Shown here in pieces: positions 1 to 7,279 of a stretch of DNA of 34,294 bases; the first letter of the stretch is position 1, and the number at the start of each line of letters is the position of its first letter. The stretch spans positions 1 through 34,294 of the forward strand of contig NZ_FOQC01000026.1 in the NCBI RefSeq assembly GCF_900113645.1, written 5' to 3'. The notes under the pieces are model-generated. The model made no database searches and was not told where the DNA came from. It worked only from the letters and a program-made list of their open reading frames with translations. Position numbers and translations under genes: made by a program. Source of the DNA: Trichococcus flocculiformis (lineage in GTDB: Bacteria; Bacillota; Bacilli; Lactobacillales; Aerococcaceae).

Positions 1-295
1 TATGTCTGTGGGTGGTGTGGAACATATCCTGAGACACAATTTCACTCCACCGCTCACTTTCACCGACAGAACATGTCGGGCAAAATTTGCCTTTACACCG
101 AATCGGAACTTTTTTTGCCGCATGGCAACCTTCACAAACATATAACCGAAAGCCTTTCGAAATATCCCCACAGTATCTAAATTTTTCAACCTCTTTAAAG
201 ACCACAGGTCTTATCTTCAGTTTGAATCTTTTAGAGAACTGGTCCCAATGGTTATTCTTATCAAAGAAAATGGTATGGAGAATATTCTGATTCAT
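1..295 (-). CDS. IS91-family transposase, N-terminal part (runs off the left edge)
   Basis: Reading the minus strand from an ATG at 295 gives 98 residues open to the window edge. The segment has the cysteine-rich zinc-binding head of IS91/IS801-type transposases: Cys42 in YCGDISKGF, Cys54 and Cys57 in YVCEGC, Cys67, then Cys72 and Cys75 in FCPTC. A Trp follows, and the visible part ends at HRH (residues 96-98), which matches the start of the HxH region of the HUH/Y2 rolling-circle transposase domain in this family. The catalytic tyrosines lie outside the window, so completeness cannot be judged. A purine-rich AGAGG sits directly in front of the ATG with almost no spacing, so the start is uncertain. 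IS91-type elements move by rolling-circle replication and lack ordinary terminal inverted repeats. Family assignment comes from the cysteine pattern. Confidence 0.8.
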   Translation of the reverse strand, partial: MNQNILHTIFFDKNNHWDQFSKRFKLKIRPVVFKEVEKFRYCGDISKGFRLYVCEGCHAAKKVPIRCKGKFCPTCSVGESERWSEIVSQDMFHTTHRH

Positions 296-398
296 ACCTC
301 TATTTTACCACTGTGAAACCAAAACAAAAACTGTGGAACATGTGCTATCATCACATTCCACAGCTGAAAAATTTTATACTTTCCTATAATATAAGAAA

Positions 399-420
399 AG
401 CTGAACGGGTTCGTTCAGCT
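399..420. repeat. Perfect 8-bp stem-loop upstream of the IS91-type transposase
   Basis: AGCTGAAC (399-406) and GTTCAGCT (413-420) form a perfect inverted repeat around a 6-nt loop. It lies about 100 bp outside the transposase start. IS91-type elements have short palindromes at their ends, so this could belong to the terminus on the 5' side of the transposase, but the element boundary cannot be fixed from one copy. Confidence 0.45.
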
Positions 421-436
421 CTGAGTTATGTTAAAT

Positions 437-488
437 AAAGAATCGGATCCTTTTCAATTATGCGAAAGGGTCCGATTCTTTTTGTTTT
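437..488 (+). terminator. Rho-independent terminator-like hairpin
   Basis: Arms at 437-454 and 464-481 pair over about 17 bp with two mismatches, and a T-rich tract follows on the plus strand. No plus-strand gene precedes it here. It may be a second stop for minus-strand transcripts leaving glnQ, or it may be carried by the flanking insertion element. Confidence 0.55.
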
Positions 489-489
489 T

Positions 490-700
490 GAGTGGGCAGC
501 GCGTCACCAGCCTGTCAATAATTTCCCGAACTCCGATAAAGCGATGCTTGGCCGAAGGTGAGGGGAGGTTAGCAAGCGCTCCTCCGGTGAGACTGTCTTC
601 GTCGGAGGTAGCGTCACCCTTATCCTTTCAGCTCCGGCAAAGCCAAAGCTCCCCGGAGCTGCGGGCTGTTCGGGGGCAGACTCCCACAGAAAAAAGGTTC
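490..700. repeat. Hairpin-rich non-coding block, possible dispersed intergenic repeat
   Basis: This stretch carries no convincing gene: the overlapping open frames lack ribosome binding sites and resemble no family I know. It has several inverted repeats. CGCT-CCTCCG (577-586) pairs with 603-613 with one bulge. AGCTCCGG (630-637) pairs with CCGGAGCT (653-660), and an alternative palindrome AGCTCC-CC-GGAGCT lies at 647-660. GCGTCACC occurs twice as a direct repeat, at 501-508 and 611-618. It looks more GC-rich than the spacers around it. The density of structure suggests a mobile intergenic repeat unit or a transcribed structured RNA, but only one copy is visible. Confidence 0.4.
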
Positions 701-715
701 TCGTTTTCCGCATTT

Positions 716-763
716 CAAAAAAAAACAAAGGTTGCCACTTTTTTTAGGTGGCAACCTTTGTTT
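716..763 (-). terminator. Rho-independent terminator of glnPQ
   Basis: Arms 723-738 and 748-763 are perfectly complementary over 16 bp with a 9-nt loop. Read on the minus strand, the stem runs into a long U tract. It starts 7 nt beyond the glnQ stop, so it ends the glnPQ transcript. Confidence 0.9.
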
Positions 764-770
764 GACGTGA

Positions 771-1505
771 TTACAATACTTTGTTAAGGAAATCCTGCGT
801 ACGTGGGTTTTGAGGGTTACCGAATACTTCGGTAGGTGTGCCTTCTTCAACAATATATCCGCCATCCATAAAGATGACGCGATGTCCGACTTCTCTTGCA
901 AAGCCCATTTCATGTGTAACGACAACCATGGTCATGCCTTGTTTTGCCAATTTTTTCATGACTTCAAGAACGTCGCCGACCATTTCGGGATCAAGCGCGG
1001 ATGTTGGTTCATCGAAAAGCATGATTTCCGGATTCATTGCCAACGCACGTGCGATGGCGACCCTTTGCTTTTGACCGCCGGATAAGGAACTAGGGAAAGC
1101 GTCAGCTTTTTCGGACAGACCGACTGTTTCCAGCAATTCGAGTGCTCTTGCTTTTGCGGTTTCCTTATTTTCACGTTTCAGTTCAACCGGAGCCAATGTG
1201 ATATTGTCCATGACCGAAAGGTGCGGGAAAAGATTGAAGTGTTGGAAAACCATCCCGATTTCTTCACGGACTTTATTGATGTCCGTCGTTTTTTCGGTGA
1301 TGTCCTGTCCGTCGATCAGAACGTGTCCGTCAGTAATTTCTTCCAGTTTATTCAGACAGCGCAACAGTGTGCTTTTTCCTGAACCGGATGGGCCGATGAT
1401 GCAGACAACTTCTCCTTCAGCGACTTCAAGATCGATCCCTTTCAAAACCTCATTGCTGCCGAAGCTTTTCTTCAGGTTCGAGACATTTATTTTTGCGTTA
1501 GCCAT
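771..1505 (-). CDS. glnQ: Polar amino-acid (glutamine-type) ABC transporter ATP-binding protein
   Basis: A 244-residue cytoplasmic ATPase that should power import through the adjacent GlnP permease. All ABC motifs are intact: Walker [10 protein letters not shown] (38-46), Q-loop Gln88 in [12 protein letters not shown], signature LSGGQ (141-145), Walker B IMLFDE (161-166), D-loop SALD and switch His198 in VVVTHEMGF. Length and the HFNLFPH segment are typical of the GlnQ/HisP polar amino-acid subfamily. The start codon overlaps the end of the upstream permease gene by 8 bp (ATGGCTAA), so the two are translationally coupled, and a strong terminator follows at once. Which amino acid is carried is inferred from the partner protein and from the GlnR-type operator upstream of the operon. 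Confidence 0.95.
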   Translation of the reverse strand: MANAKINVSNLKKSFGSNEVLKGIDLEVAEGEVVCIIGPSGSGKSTLLRCLNKLEEITDGHVLIDGQDITEKTTDINKVREEIGMVFQHFNLFPHLSVMDNITLAPVELKRENKETAKARALELLETVGLSEKADAFPSSLSGGQKQRVAIARALAMNPEIMLFDEPTSALDPEMVGDVLEVMKKLAKQGMTMVVVTHEMGFAREVGHRVIFMDGGYIVEEGTPTEVFGNPQNPRTQDFLNKVL

Positions 1506-3651
1506 TCTTTAATCTCCCTTCAAGGTTTTTCGAAATCTTCGTAAGGATCGTGATGACGATGATGTACATCAAGCCGATGATCAACCACATGTTACCGGAA
1601 GCGTAAGTTCTGGCGATGATGATTTTACCGGTCTGTGTCAACTCGACAAGGCCGATGATGGATAAAATGGACGTGTCTTTCAAAGTAATGACGAATTGGT
1701 TGATGAATGAAGGAATCATAATGCGGATTGCTTGCGGCAAAATGATTTTGTTCATTGTCGTTTGATAAGTCAAACCTAAGCTGCGTCCGGCTTCCATCTG
1801 CCCGACATCAACCGCTTTGATACCGCCACGGAAGATCTCTGCCAGATAAGCTGCCGCATTCAAACTCAAGGTGATGATCCCTGCAACCGTCGAACTCATC
1901 CGGATCCCCATCAATTGTGGAACCGAGAAGTAGACGAAGAATGCCAAGACGATCAACGGCACACCGCGCATGATGTCAACGTAGATGGTTGCGATCCAGT
2001 TCAATGCTTTGTTAGGGGAGACGCTGAACAAGCCGATGAAGATACCCAATGCCAAAGCGATCACGATGGAGGCAAAAGTGATCAGGATCGTTCTGCCCAA
2101 TCCTTGCAATAATGTTTTCCAGTTTTCCTGGATCAGTCCGAAGAAGGAAGTGTTGCTTGCTTCTGTGTCGGAGCCGAGATAGTCGTTGAGAATTTCTTCA
2201 TAGGTTCCGTTGGACTGTAAGTTCGCTAAGCCTGTGTTGATCATGTTCAACAGTTCGACATTCGTATCTTTCGCAACTGCGATCCCATAAGAACCGCCTG
2301 CTTCTTTTTCAGTAGCCAATTTCAAGGCGATGCCTTGACCTTCGATGGCATAGGCCATAACCGGATAATCTTCGAACGCCGCAACGGAATTGCCGGCGAT
2401 GACATCTTGGTACATGTTTGCTGAATCATCGAAGGTCGATAATGTGAAGCCATATTCATCTTTGATCGATTCGGCGAAGGTTGCGCCTTCCGTTCCGGTT
2501 TTGACGGCCACTGTCAGGCCTTCCAAATCTTCATAGCTGTCGATGTCGCTATCGGCGGCAACAGCCATGACCACACCGCTTTCGAAATACGGTTCGGAAA
2601 AATCAAAGGTCTGTTTGCGTTCGTCGGTGATGCTCATGCCGGCGATGACGGCATCCACTTGTTTTGCTTCCAACGCCTGAAGGGCCGCATTGAATCCCAG
2701 TGGGCGGATTTCGATTCCGAAGCCTTGATCTTTAGCGATTGCGCGGATCAGATCCATGTCGATGCCCACATAGTTACCGTTCGCATCCTGGAATTCGAAT
2801 GGGGCGAAAGTTGTGTCGGTTGCGATGATGTAGGTTTTTCCGTTCTGTGCCGGGACATCCAAACTTGTATCCGCGGATGCGCCAAGGTACTTCTCTTGGA
2901 TGGCCTGGTAAGTGCCATCCGATTTCAGATTGGCCAAGCCTGCATTGAACATTGCCAATAATTCAGGGTTTGTATCTTTGGCCACTGCAAAACCATATGA
3001 ACTGCCGGCTTCTTTTTCAGTAGCCAATTTCAGAGCCAAACCTTGGTCCTCAATGGCGTAAGCCATTACTGGGTAATCTTCGAATGCCGCAACGGAATTG
3101 CCGGACAGGACGTCCTGGTACATATTGGCGGAATCTTCGAAAACAGTGGTCGTGAAGCCATATTCATCCTTGATGGATTCGGCGAAGGTTGCGCCTTCCG
3201 TTCCGGTTTTGACGGCTACGTTCTGTCCTTTCAGATCTTCGTAGCTTGAGATGTCGCTGTCATCGGCAACTGCCATGACCACGCCACTTTCAAAGTACGG
3301 CTCCGAAAAGTCGAAGGTTTGTTTCCGTTCGTCCGTGATGCTCATGCCGGCGATGACGCCGTCAACTTGCTTGGTCTCCAAGGCCTGCAGCGCTGCATTG
3401 AAGCCCAGTGGACGAATCTCCACTTCAAACCCTTGATCTTCCGCAATCGCTTGGATGAGTTCCATATCGATGCCGACAAAATCGCCGTTCGCATCCTGGA
3501 ATTCAAATGGTGCAAATGTGGTGTCTGTCGCGATGACAAACTTTTTTGTTTCTGTTGCTTCCGCTACTTGATGCTGGGCTGATCCAAAAATAAAAAAGCC
3601 CAAAGCCATGAAGAGCATCGGCAACTTGAGTCGCAGTTTCTTGCTTAACAT
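1498..3651 (-). CDS. glnP: Glutamine-type ABC transporter: two fused substrate-binding domains plus permease
   Basis: A 717-residue fusion. Residues 1 to about 31 are a signal peptide with a basic start and hydrophobic core. Two periplasmic-type binding domains of the amino-acid family 3 fold follow (about 35-262 and 272-495); both carry [21 protein letters not shown] and DFSEPYF. A linker leads to a polar amino-acid permease domain (about 510-717) with several membrane segments and the EAA coupling loop [13 protein letters not shown] near 635. The architecture is that of lactic-acid-bacterial GlnP, where the tethered domains deliver ligand to the pore. Here the two domains are unusually alike, at roughly 80% identity by eye, with long identical blocks. 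The ATG has a strong AAGGAGG at good spacing. It is first in an operon with glnQ, under a promoter at 3745-3773. Glutamine/glutamate as substrate is inferred from family and operator. Confidence 0.93.
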   Translation of the reverse strand: MLSKKLRLKLPMLFMALGFFIFGSAQHQVAEATETKKFVIATDTTFAPFEFQDANGDFVGIDMELIQAIAEDQGFEVEIRPLGFNAALQALETKQVDGVIAGMSITDERKQTFDFSEPYFESGVVMAVADDSDISSYEDLKGQNVAVKTGTEGATFAESIKDEYGFTTTVFEDSANMYQDVLSGNSVAAFEDYPVMAYAIEDQGLALKLATEKEAGSSYGFAVAKDTNPELLAMFNAGLANLKSDGTYQAIQEKYLGASADTSLDVPAQNGKTYIIATDTTFAPFEFQDANGNYVGIDMDLIRAIAKDQGFGIEIRPLGFNAALQALEAKQVDAVIAGMSITDERKQTFDFSEPYFESGVVMAVAADSDIDSYEDLEGLTVAVKTGTEGATFAESIKDEYGFTLSTFDDSANMYQDVIAGNSVAAFEDYPVMAYAIEGQGIALKLATEKEAGGSYGIAVAKDTNVELLNMINTGLANLQSNGTYEEILNDYLGSDTEASNTSFFGLIQENWKTLLQGLGRTILITFASIVIALALGIFIGLFSVSPNKALNWIATIYVDIMRGVPLIVLAFFVYFSVPQLMGIRMSSTVAGIITLSLNAAAYLAEIFRGGIKAVDVGQMEAGRSLGLTYQTTMNKIILPQAIRIMIPSFINQFVITLKDTSILSIIGLVELTQTGKIIIARTYASGNMWLIIGLMYIIVITILTKISKNLEGRLKNG

Positions 3652-3744
3652 ATTTTTTCCTCCTTATAAAACAGCATTTCTTCTGAATAACCATGAGATT
3701 ACGATGAAGCCTCTGCTTGAATATTCATATAATACCACATCGAG

Positions 3745-3773
3745 ATTATATTTTAAATTCACAGAAAGCACAA
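3745..3773 (-). promoter_or_regulatory. Sigma-A promoter of glnPQ
   Basis: On the minus strand TTGTGC (3773-3768) is followed after exactly 17 bp by a perfect TATAAT (3750-3745). This places the transcript start near 3738, with a leader of about 85 nt before the glnP ATG. Confidence 0.75.
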
Positions 3774-3792
3774 TCTTATAGCGACGTGACCA

Positions 3793-3809
3793 TGTTAGAA
3801 AATATGACA
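3793..3809 (-). promoter_or_regulatory. GlnR/TnrA-type operator upstream of glnPQ
   Basis: The minus-strand sequence TGTCATATTTTCTAACA matches the GlnR/TnrA consensus TGTNANATTTTNTNACA at every defined position. It sits about 20 bp upstream of the -35 box. Further TGTCA half-sites (TGACAT on the plus strand at 3821-3826 and 3835-3840) lie just outside it. In Lactobacillales GlnR is the expected reader of this site, linking the operon to nitrogen status. Confidence 0.75.
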
Positions 3810-3891
3810 TGAAAACCAGATGACATAAAAACGCTGACATAGGAGTTTCAAACAGTTCAGCTTATTTGGGAACGTTCGGAAAAAACGCAGC

Positions 3892-3939
3892 AAAGAGCCC
3901 TGACATGATGGCATAAAAGCTATCATGTCAGGGCTCTTT
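3892..3939. terminator. Terminator hairpin downstream of the yvrJ-like gene
   Basis: Two perfectly complementary 18-nt arms (3892-3909 and 3922-3939) surround a 12-nt loop. On the minus strand it follows the small YvrJ gene and leads to a T-rich stretch (GCTGCGTTTTTT), so it most likely ends the HAD-yvrJ transcript and insulates glnPQ. Confidence 0.75.
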
Positions 3940-3965
3940 CTATGCTTTGTGAGGCAGTGTGGTGA

Positions 3966-4118
3966 TCATTTGAAAGCCCGACTCAATTCTTCAATCGCGC
4001 CGACAAGTGCATCGAGTTTTTTTTCCATCCGGTGCAACAAGTACATCGCGATTACGATCGGAAAACCGGTATTGCTGATCAGTTCCATATATGCCAGCAC
4101 ATCCACGTTCGCATCCAT
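3966..4118 (-). CDS. YvrJ-family small membrane protein (50 aa)
   Basis: A short gene with start ATG at 4118, preceded on the minus strand by a strong AAGGAGGG 9 nt away. The product is 50 residues. An N-terminal hydrophobic helix of roughly 20 residues contains NTGFPIVIAMYLLHRME, the signature of the YvrJ family (GFPIVvaiYLL followed by a charged, amphipathic tail). The tail KKLDALVGAIEELSRAF is probably helical. YvrJ proteins are known in Bacillus and relatives, often beside DUF1659/DUF2922 genes, but their function is unknown. Here neither partner is present: the gene stands 78 bp after the HAD gene and is followed by a strong terminator. Function is not assigned. Confidence 0.8.
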   Translation of the reverse strand: MDANVDVLAYMELISNTGFPIVIAMYLLHRMEKKLDALVGAIEELSRAFK

Positions 4119-4196
4119 TCCTTTTCCCTCCTTTCCTACATCCATAAAGACGAAGGGGAGGAGGGAAGTGTAACTGTCAGCGTTCCGTTTTCGGGA

Positions 4197-5066
4197 TTAC
4201 AGATTTTCGTTGATGCAGCGCATGATGGCTTCGGCAACGCCGTTTTCTGAGTTTGTGGAAGTGAGGTACTTTGCAAATACCTTGACGCCATCTTCAGCAT
4301 TGGCCACTGCGAAGCTGGCCCCGGCTACTTTCAACATCGAGACATCATTGAAGTTATCTCCGATTGCCATGACATTCTCCAAGGGAATCCCTCTTTTTTT
4401 AGCGAACTTTTCCAAAGCAATCCCTTTTTGTGCTTCCACATGGTTGATTTCAATGTTGTTCCGGAAGGAGGAGGTCACAACCAACCGGCTGTCCTCTGCC
4501 AACTTTGTCCGGATCGGATCCAATTCGCTTTGTCCGGAATCGCTGAATACAAGGATTTTCAATACTTGTTGGGTATTGTCGTCCAGAACTTCTTTGAAAT
4601 TTTCAACGTAGTTTACGTGCATCACTTCCAAACGGGCGACCGCCAGCACAAGCGCCATTTTGAAGGTTGTGTCAGGGTTTGTCTCATGAAGCAAGGAAGT
4701 CATTGACTCGATTCGGCGCACTTTGTCATCCGAAAAGATCCCTTTTGATGTCATGATTTCGCAATAGAGGCCATATTTTTTCACATCCTCCAAAATATGA
4801 CGAGTAGTCGTCTTGTCGATCCCCAGGTTTTCGACGAGTTTTCCGTCTTCATCAAATACTTGCCCGCCGTTCAGCGTGATCATGGGGCAATCGATGCCGA
4901 CTTCCTTCAAGGCCGGCACAGCTTCGGTATACCCTCTGCCGGTAGCGACCATAAATTTGATGCCTAATCTATTTGCTTCGTTGATGGCGCTCACGTTCGA
5001 TGCGGAGACTTCCATCTTATCGTTCAATAAGGTGCCGTCCATATCCGAAACGATCAGTTCAATCAT
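4197..5066 (-). CDS. Cof-type HAD-superfamily phosphatase
   Basis: A 289-residue soluble hydrolase of the HAD IIB (Cof) subfamily, which removes phosphate from small metabolites such as sugar phosphates or flavin nucleotides. Motif I is DMDGTLLN near the N-terminus, with the nucleophile Asp and the acid/base Asp two residues on. Motif II is VATGRGY, the motif III lysine lies in AQKGIALEKFAKK, and motif IV is GDNFNDVSML. The start chosen is the ATG at 5066 because AGGAGG lies 9 nt upstream and the protein then begins MIELIVSDMDG as in the family; a longer frame to 5129 has no such support. Substrate cannot be read from sequence. It is probably co-transcribed with the small YvrJ gene downstream. 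Confidence 0.88.
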   Translation of the reverse strand: MIELIVSDMDGTLLNDKMEVSASNVSAINEANRLGIKFMVATGRGYTEAVPALKEVGIDCPMITLNGGQVFDEDGKLVENLGIDKTTTRHILEDVKKYGLYCEIMTSKGIFSDDKVRRIESMTSLLHETNPDTTFKMALVLAVARLEVMHVNYVENFKEVLDDNTQQVLKILVFSDSGQSELDPIRTKLAEDSRLVVTSSFRNNIEINHVEAQKGIALEKFAKKRGIPLENVMAIGDNFNDVSMLKVAGASFAVANAEDGVKVFAKYLTSTNSENGVAEAIMRCINENL

Positions 5067-5110
5067 ATATTCATCCTCCTGTTCGGTAATTGCAGTATAT
5101 TCACACTTAT

Positions 5111-5119
5111 ATTCTACCA
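5111..5119 (-). promoter_or_regulatory. Extended -10 promoter candidate for the HAD gene
   Basis: The minus strand reads TGGTAGAAT, an extended -10 element, about 45 bp upstream of the HAD start. No good -35 box is seen. Confidence 0.4.
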
Positions 5120-5188
5120 CGCTTTTCACTTTTGTTTTAAAATTAGTTTCAAGGAAGGGTTAAATAATAGATCAGCAGGCTGAATGAC

Positions 5189-5217
5189 TGAAAAAGGTCT
5201 GCCTACTATGGTAAGAT
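5189..5217 (+). promoter_or_regulatory. Promoter candidate for ung
   Basis: TGAAAA (5189-5194), 17 bp, then TAAGAT (5212-5217) preceded by TGG, giving an extended -10. It lies about 50 bp before the ung start. Confidence 0.45.
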
Positions 5218-5263
5218 AGTTGCAACCGGAATCGAAAAATATGACAGATAGTGGTGTGAAAAC

Positions 5264-5938
5264 ATGAAAGCAATTATCCATAACGAGTGGCAAGAAAAGC
5301 TGGAAAAGGAGTTCGAAGCGCCGTATTACCAACAGTTGCGCGCCTTCCTGAAGGAAGAATATCTGAACGGGACGGTCTATCCCGGAATGCAGCATATCTG
5401 GGAAGCCTTCGAATTGACGCCTTACAATAAGGTGAAAGTGGTTATCTTGGGCCAGGACCCTTATCACGGCCCGAATCAAGCGCATGGGTTGAGTTTTTCG
5501 GTCCAAAGGGGTATCAAGCTACCGCCTTCCTTGGTCAATATCTACAAGGAACTGCAGGATGATCTGGGAATAGAACCGGCGAGACATGGCAATTTGACAG
5601 CCTGGGCGAAGCAAGGGGTTTTCTTGCTGAACACAGTCCTGACGGTGCGCGACGGAGAAGCCAACTCCCATCGCGGAAAAGGATGGGAATTATTGACCGA
5701 TGCTGTCATCCGAGCGTTGAACGAGCGGGAAGAACCAGTCGTCTTCATTCTCTGGGGAAATGCATCGATAGCAAAAAAAGTGTTCATCGACACAACCAAG
5801 CATGTCGTGATCACATCGCCGCATCCAAGCCCGTTGTCTTCCTATAGAGGTTTCTTCGGATCGAAGCCCTTTTCAAAAACGAACGAAGCGCTCAAATCTT
5901 TCGGCGTGGAGCCGATCGATTGGAGCTTGCCGGAATAA
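5264..5938 (+). CDS. ung: Uracil-DNA glycosylase (family 1)
   Basis: A 224-residue base-excision repair enzyme that cleaves uracil from DNA. The family 1 water-activating loop GQDPYHGP is at 63-70 with catalytic Asp65. The uracil-binding Asn lies in [12 protein letters not shown] (Asn123), and the DNA-intercalation loop HPSPLS at 187-192 has His187. Length is usual for the family. The ribosome binding site is weak (GTGGTG). It is divergent from the HAD gene and followed after a 12-21 bp gap by the alpha/beta hydrolase gene, with which it may share a transcript. Confidence 0.97.
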   Translation: MKAIIHNEWQEKLEKEFEAPYYQQLRAFLKEEYLNGTVYPGMQHIWEAFELTPYNKVKVVILGQDPYHGPNQAHGLSFSVQRGIKLPPSLVNIYKELQDDLGIEPARHGNLTAWAKQGVFLLNTVLTVRDGEANSHRGKGWELLTDAVIRALNEREEPVVFILWGNASIAKKVFIDTTKHVVITSPHPSPLSSYRGFFGSKPFSKTNEALKSFGVEPIDWSLPE

Positions 5939-5959
5939 AAAAAGAAAGGAATGTCGCCT

Positions 5960-6670
5960 ATGAGAGGAAAGACAATGAAGAACGGAAAAGCAAAACTCTT
6001 CTATCAGGTAGGGGGTTCCGGTGATGCCTTGCTGCTGTTGCATGGCAACGGGGAGAGCTCGGACATCTTCGCTCAGCAGTTTCCTTTTTTTACGAAATAC
6101 TTCACAGTCTATGCACTTGATACACGCGGTCATGGCCGATCGGAGCTTGGCGTAAAACGGTTGACATTCAAGCAGATTGCACAGGATATCCTGGCGTTGC
6201 TCGACAAGGAAGGGATTCAACGGATCCATGTGCTCGGGTTCAGTGATGGCGGCAATTTGGGTTTATATTTAGCGGCCCATCATCCAGAACGGATCGCTTC
6301 TTTGATTGCTATGGGGGCTAATTATGAAGCGGATGGCCTGACCGATGATTGCTATGAAGAAACCTTAGGACGCTACGAGGAACTGTTGGCGTTGCCGGAT
6401 TTCGACCCGGAAAAAACGCAGCTACTGTGCGTCCATAAGCTGATGTTGGAGGAATTGGACCTTTCTGCCGCAGACCTGAGCCGTATTCAAGCACCAACCT
6501 TGCTGCTGGCGGGTGAATACGATCTGATTCGCGACGACCAAACAGAGGCGATGCACCGCTTGATTCCCGGATCGCAAAAATATATCGTACCCGGGGGAAG
6601 CCATGGCTTTTTCGTGGATGATCCGAAAGTGTTGGAACGTCTTGCGAAAAAATTCTATACAAGCTTGTGA
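5960..6670 (+). CDS. Alpha/beta hydrolase
   Basis: A soluble hydrolase of about 236 residues with the full catalytic triad of the fold. The nucleophile elbow is GFSDGG, the acid is the Asp in LLAGEYDLI, and the histidine is in PGGSHGFF near the C-terminus. The oxyanion-hole segment is LLLLHGNGES, followed by a DTRGHGRS turn. Proteins of this shape include esterases and C-C bond hydrolases; substrate is not predictable. The start is ambiguous: ATG at 5951 has AAAGGA with no spacing, 5960 has the same element at 9 nt, and 5975 has AGAGGA at 6 nt. I chose 5960. It lies just downstream of ung on the same strand. Confidence 0.85.
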   Translation: MRGKTMKNGKAKLFYQVGGSGDALLLLHGNGESSDIFAQQFPFFTKYFTVYALDTRGHGRSELGVKRLTFKQIAQDILALLDKEGIQRIHVLGFSDGGNLGLYLAAHHPERIASLIAMGANYEADGLTDDCYEETLGRYEELLALPDFDPEKTQLLCVHKLMLEELDLSAADLSRIQAPTLLLAGEYDLIRDDQTEAMHRLIPGSQKYIVPGGSHGFFVDDPKVLERLAKKFYTSL

Positions 6671-6729
6671 TTTTCGGAGCGTATCAGGAGGTGCTTCCGA
6701 GAAATTATGTTAGAATGAAATTCTGAAAT

Positions 6730-6768
6730 GCCGTCGGTGGCAGTCATTCGCTGCCGCGCAATTTTTGG
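6730..6768 (+). terminator. Possible terminator after the alpha/beta hydrolase
   Basis: GGTGGCAG pairs with CTGCCGC across a short loop and is followed by a short T run. The stem is modest and the T tract short. Confidence 0.35.
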
Positions 6769-6795
6769 ACGGATAAAGTGAAAATGCAAACAAAG

Positions 6796-6842
6796 GCACA
6801 ACATGTTGCGTATCTTGTAAAAACGCATACTACATATTGTGT
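6796..6842 (+). promoter_or_regulatory. Paired NrdR boxes of the nrdIEF promoter
   Basis: Two 16-bp palindromic sites resemble the NrdR consensus acaCwATATAwwGtgt. Box 1, GCACAACATGTTGCGT (6796-6811), matches at about 12 positions; box 2, ATACTACATATTGTGT (6827-6842), at about 14. Their starts are 31 bp apart, three helical turns, the usual spacing for cooperative NrdR binding. They end 9 bp upstream of the -35 box. Confidence 0.8.
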
Positions 6843-6851
6843 CTTTTCTTG

Positions 6852-6880
6852 TTGTAATTCCCTCCTTACAACCGTATAAT
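6852..6880 (+). promoter_or_regulatory. Sigma-A promoter of nrdIEF
   Basis: TTGTAA (6852-6857), 17-bp spacer, perfect TATAAT (6875-6880), about 30 bp before the nrdI start. Confidence 0.8.
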
Positions 6881-6913
6881 GGGTGAAGAACGTTTGGAAA
6901 AGGGTGATGCAAA

Positions 6914-7279
6914 ATGAAAGTAGTATTTATGTCGTTGACCGGCCAAACAAGGAAGTTCGTGAATAAACTGGGCTTTGAAACGATGGAATTAACAGCCGGT
7001 AATGCGTTCCAAAAAATGGAGGAGCCATTCATCATCGTTACCCCGACCTATGATAAAGAGGTGACGGATATTTTGACCGATTTCATTGAGACGGATCAAA
7101 ATTGTGCTTACTTCAAGGGCGTGGCAGGTGGCGGAAACCTGAATTTCGGCAAGCTTTTCGGGTTTACCGCGAAAGATTTGGCAAACGATTATGGCGTCCC
7201 GCTGCTGCACTTGTTTGAGTTTCAGGGCAATGAGAAAGATATTCAGATTTTGAAAGAGAAGGTGACGGAACTTGGATAG
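6914..7279 (+). CDS. nrdI: NrdI flavodoxin-like protein for class Ib ribonucleotide reductase
   Basis: A 121-residue flavoprotein that supplies the oxidant used to build the dimanganese-tyrosyl cofactor of NrdF. The N-terminal strand and phosphate loop MSLTGQTRKFV, the PTYDKEV loop and the GGGNLNFGKLFG segment near the flavin ring match NrdI. Length is right for the family. It opens the nrdI-nrdE-nrdF operon and overlaps nrdE by 8 bp. No nrdH glutaredoxin gene is present in this operon. Confidence 0.95.
   Translation: MKVVFMSLTGQTRKFVNKLGFETMELTAGNAFQKMEEPFIIVTPTYDKEVTDILTDFIETDQNCAYFKGVAGGGNLNFGKLFGFTAKDLANDYGVPLLHLFEFQGNEKDIQILKEKVTELG

Noticed and set aside
428-925. Overlapping open frames on both strands between the IS91-type gene and glnQ
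   Set aside because: No ribosome binding sites, overlap with terminators and hairpins, and no resemblance to known proteins.
4119-4196. Remnant of a DUF2922-like partner upstream of the YvrJ gene
   Set aside because: A few codons look suggestive, but the stretch is too short and has no start; no support beyond that.
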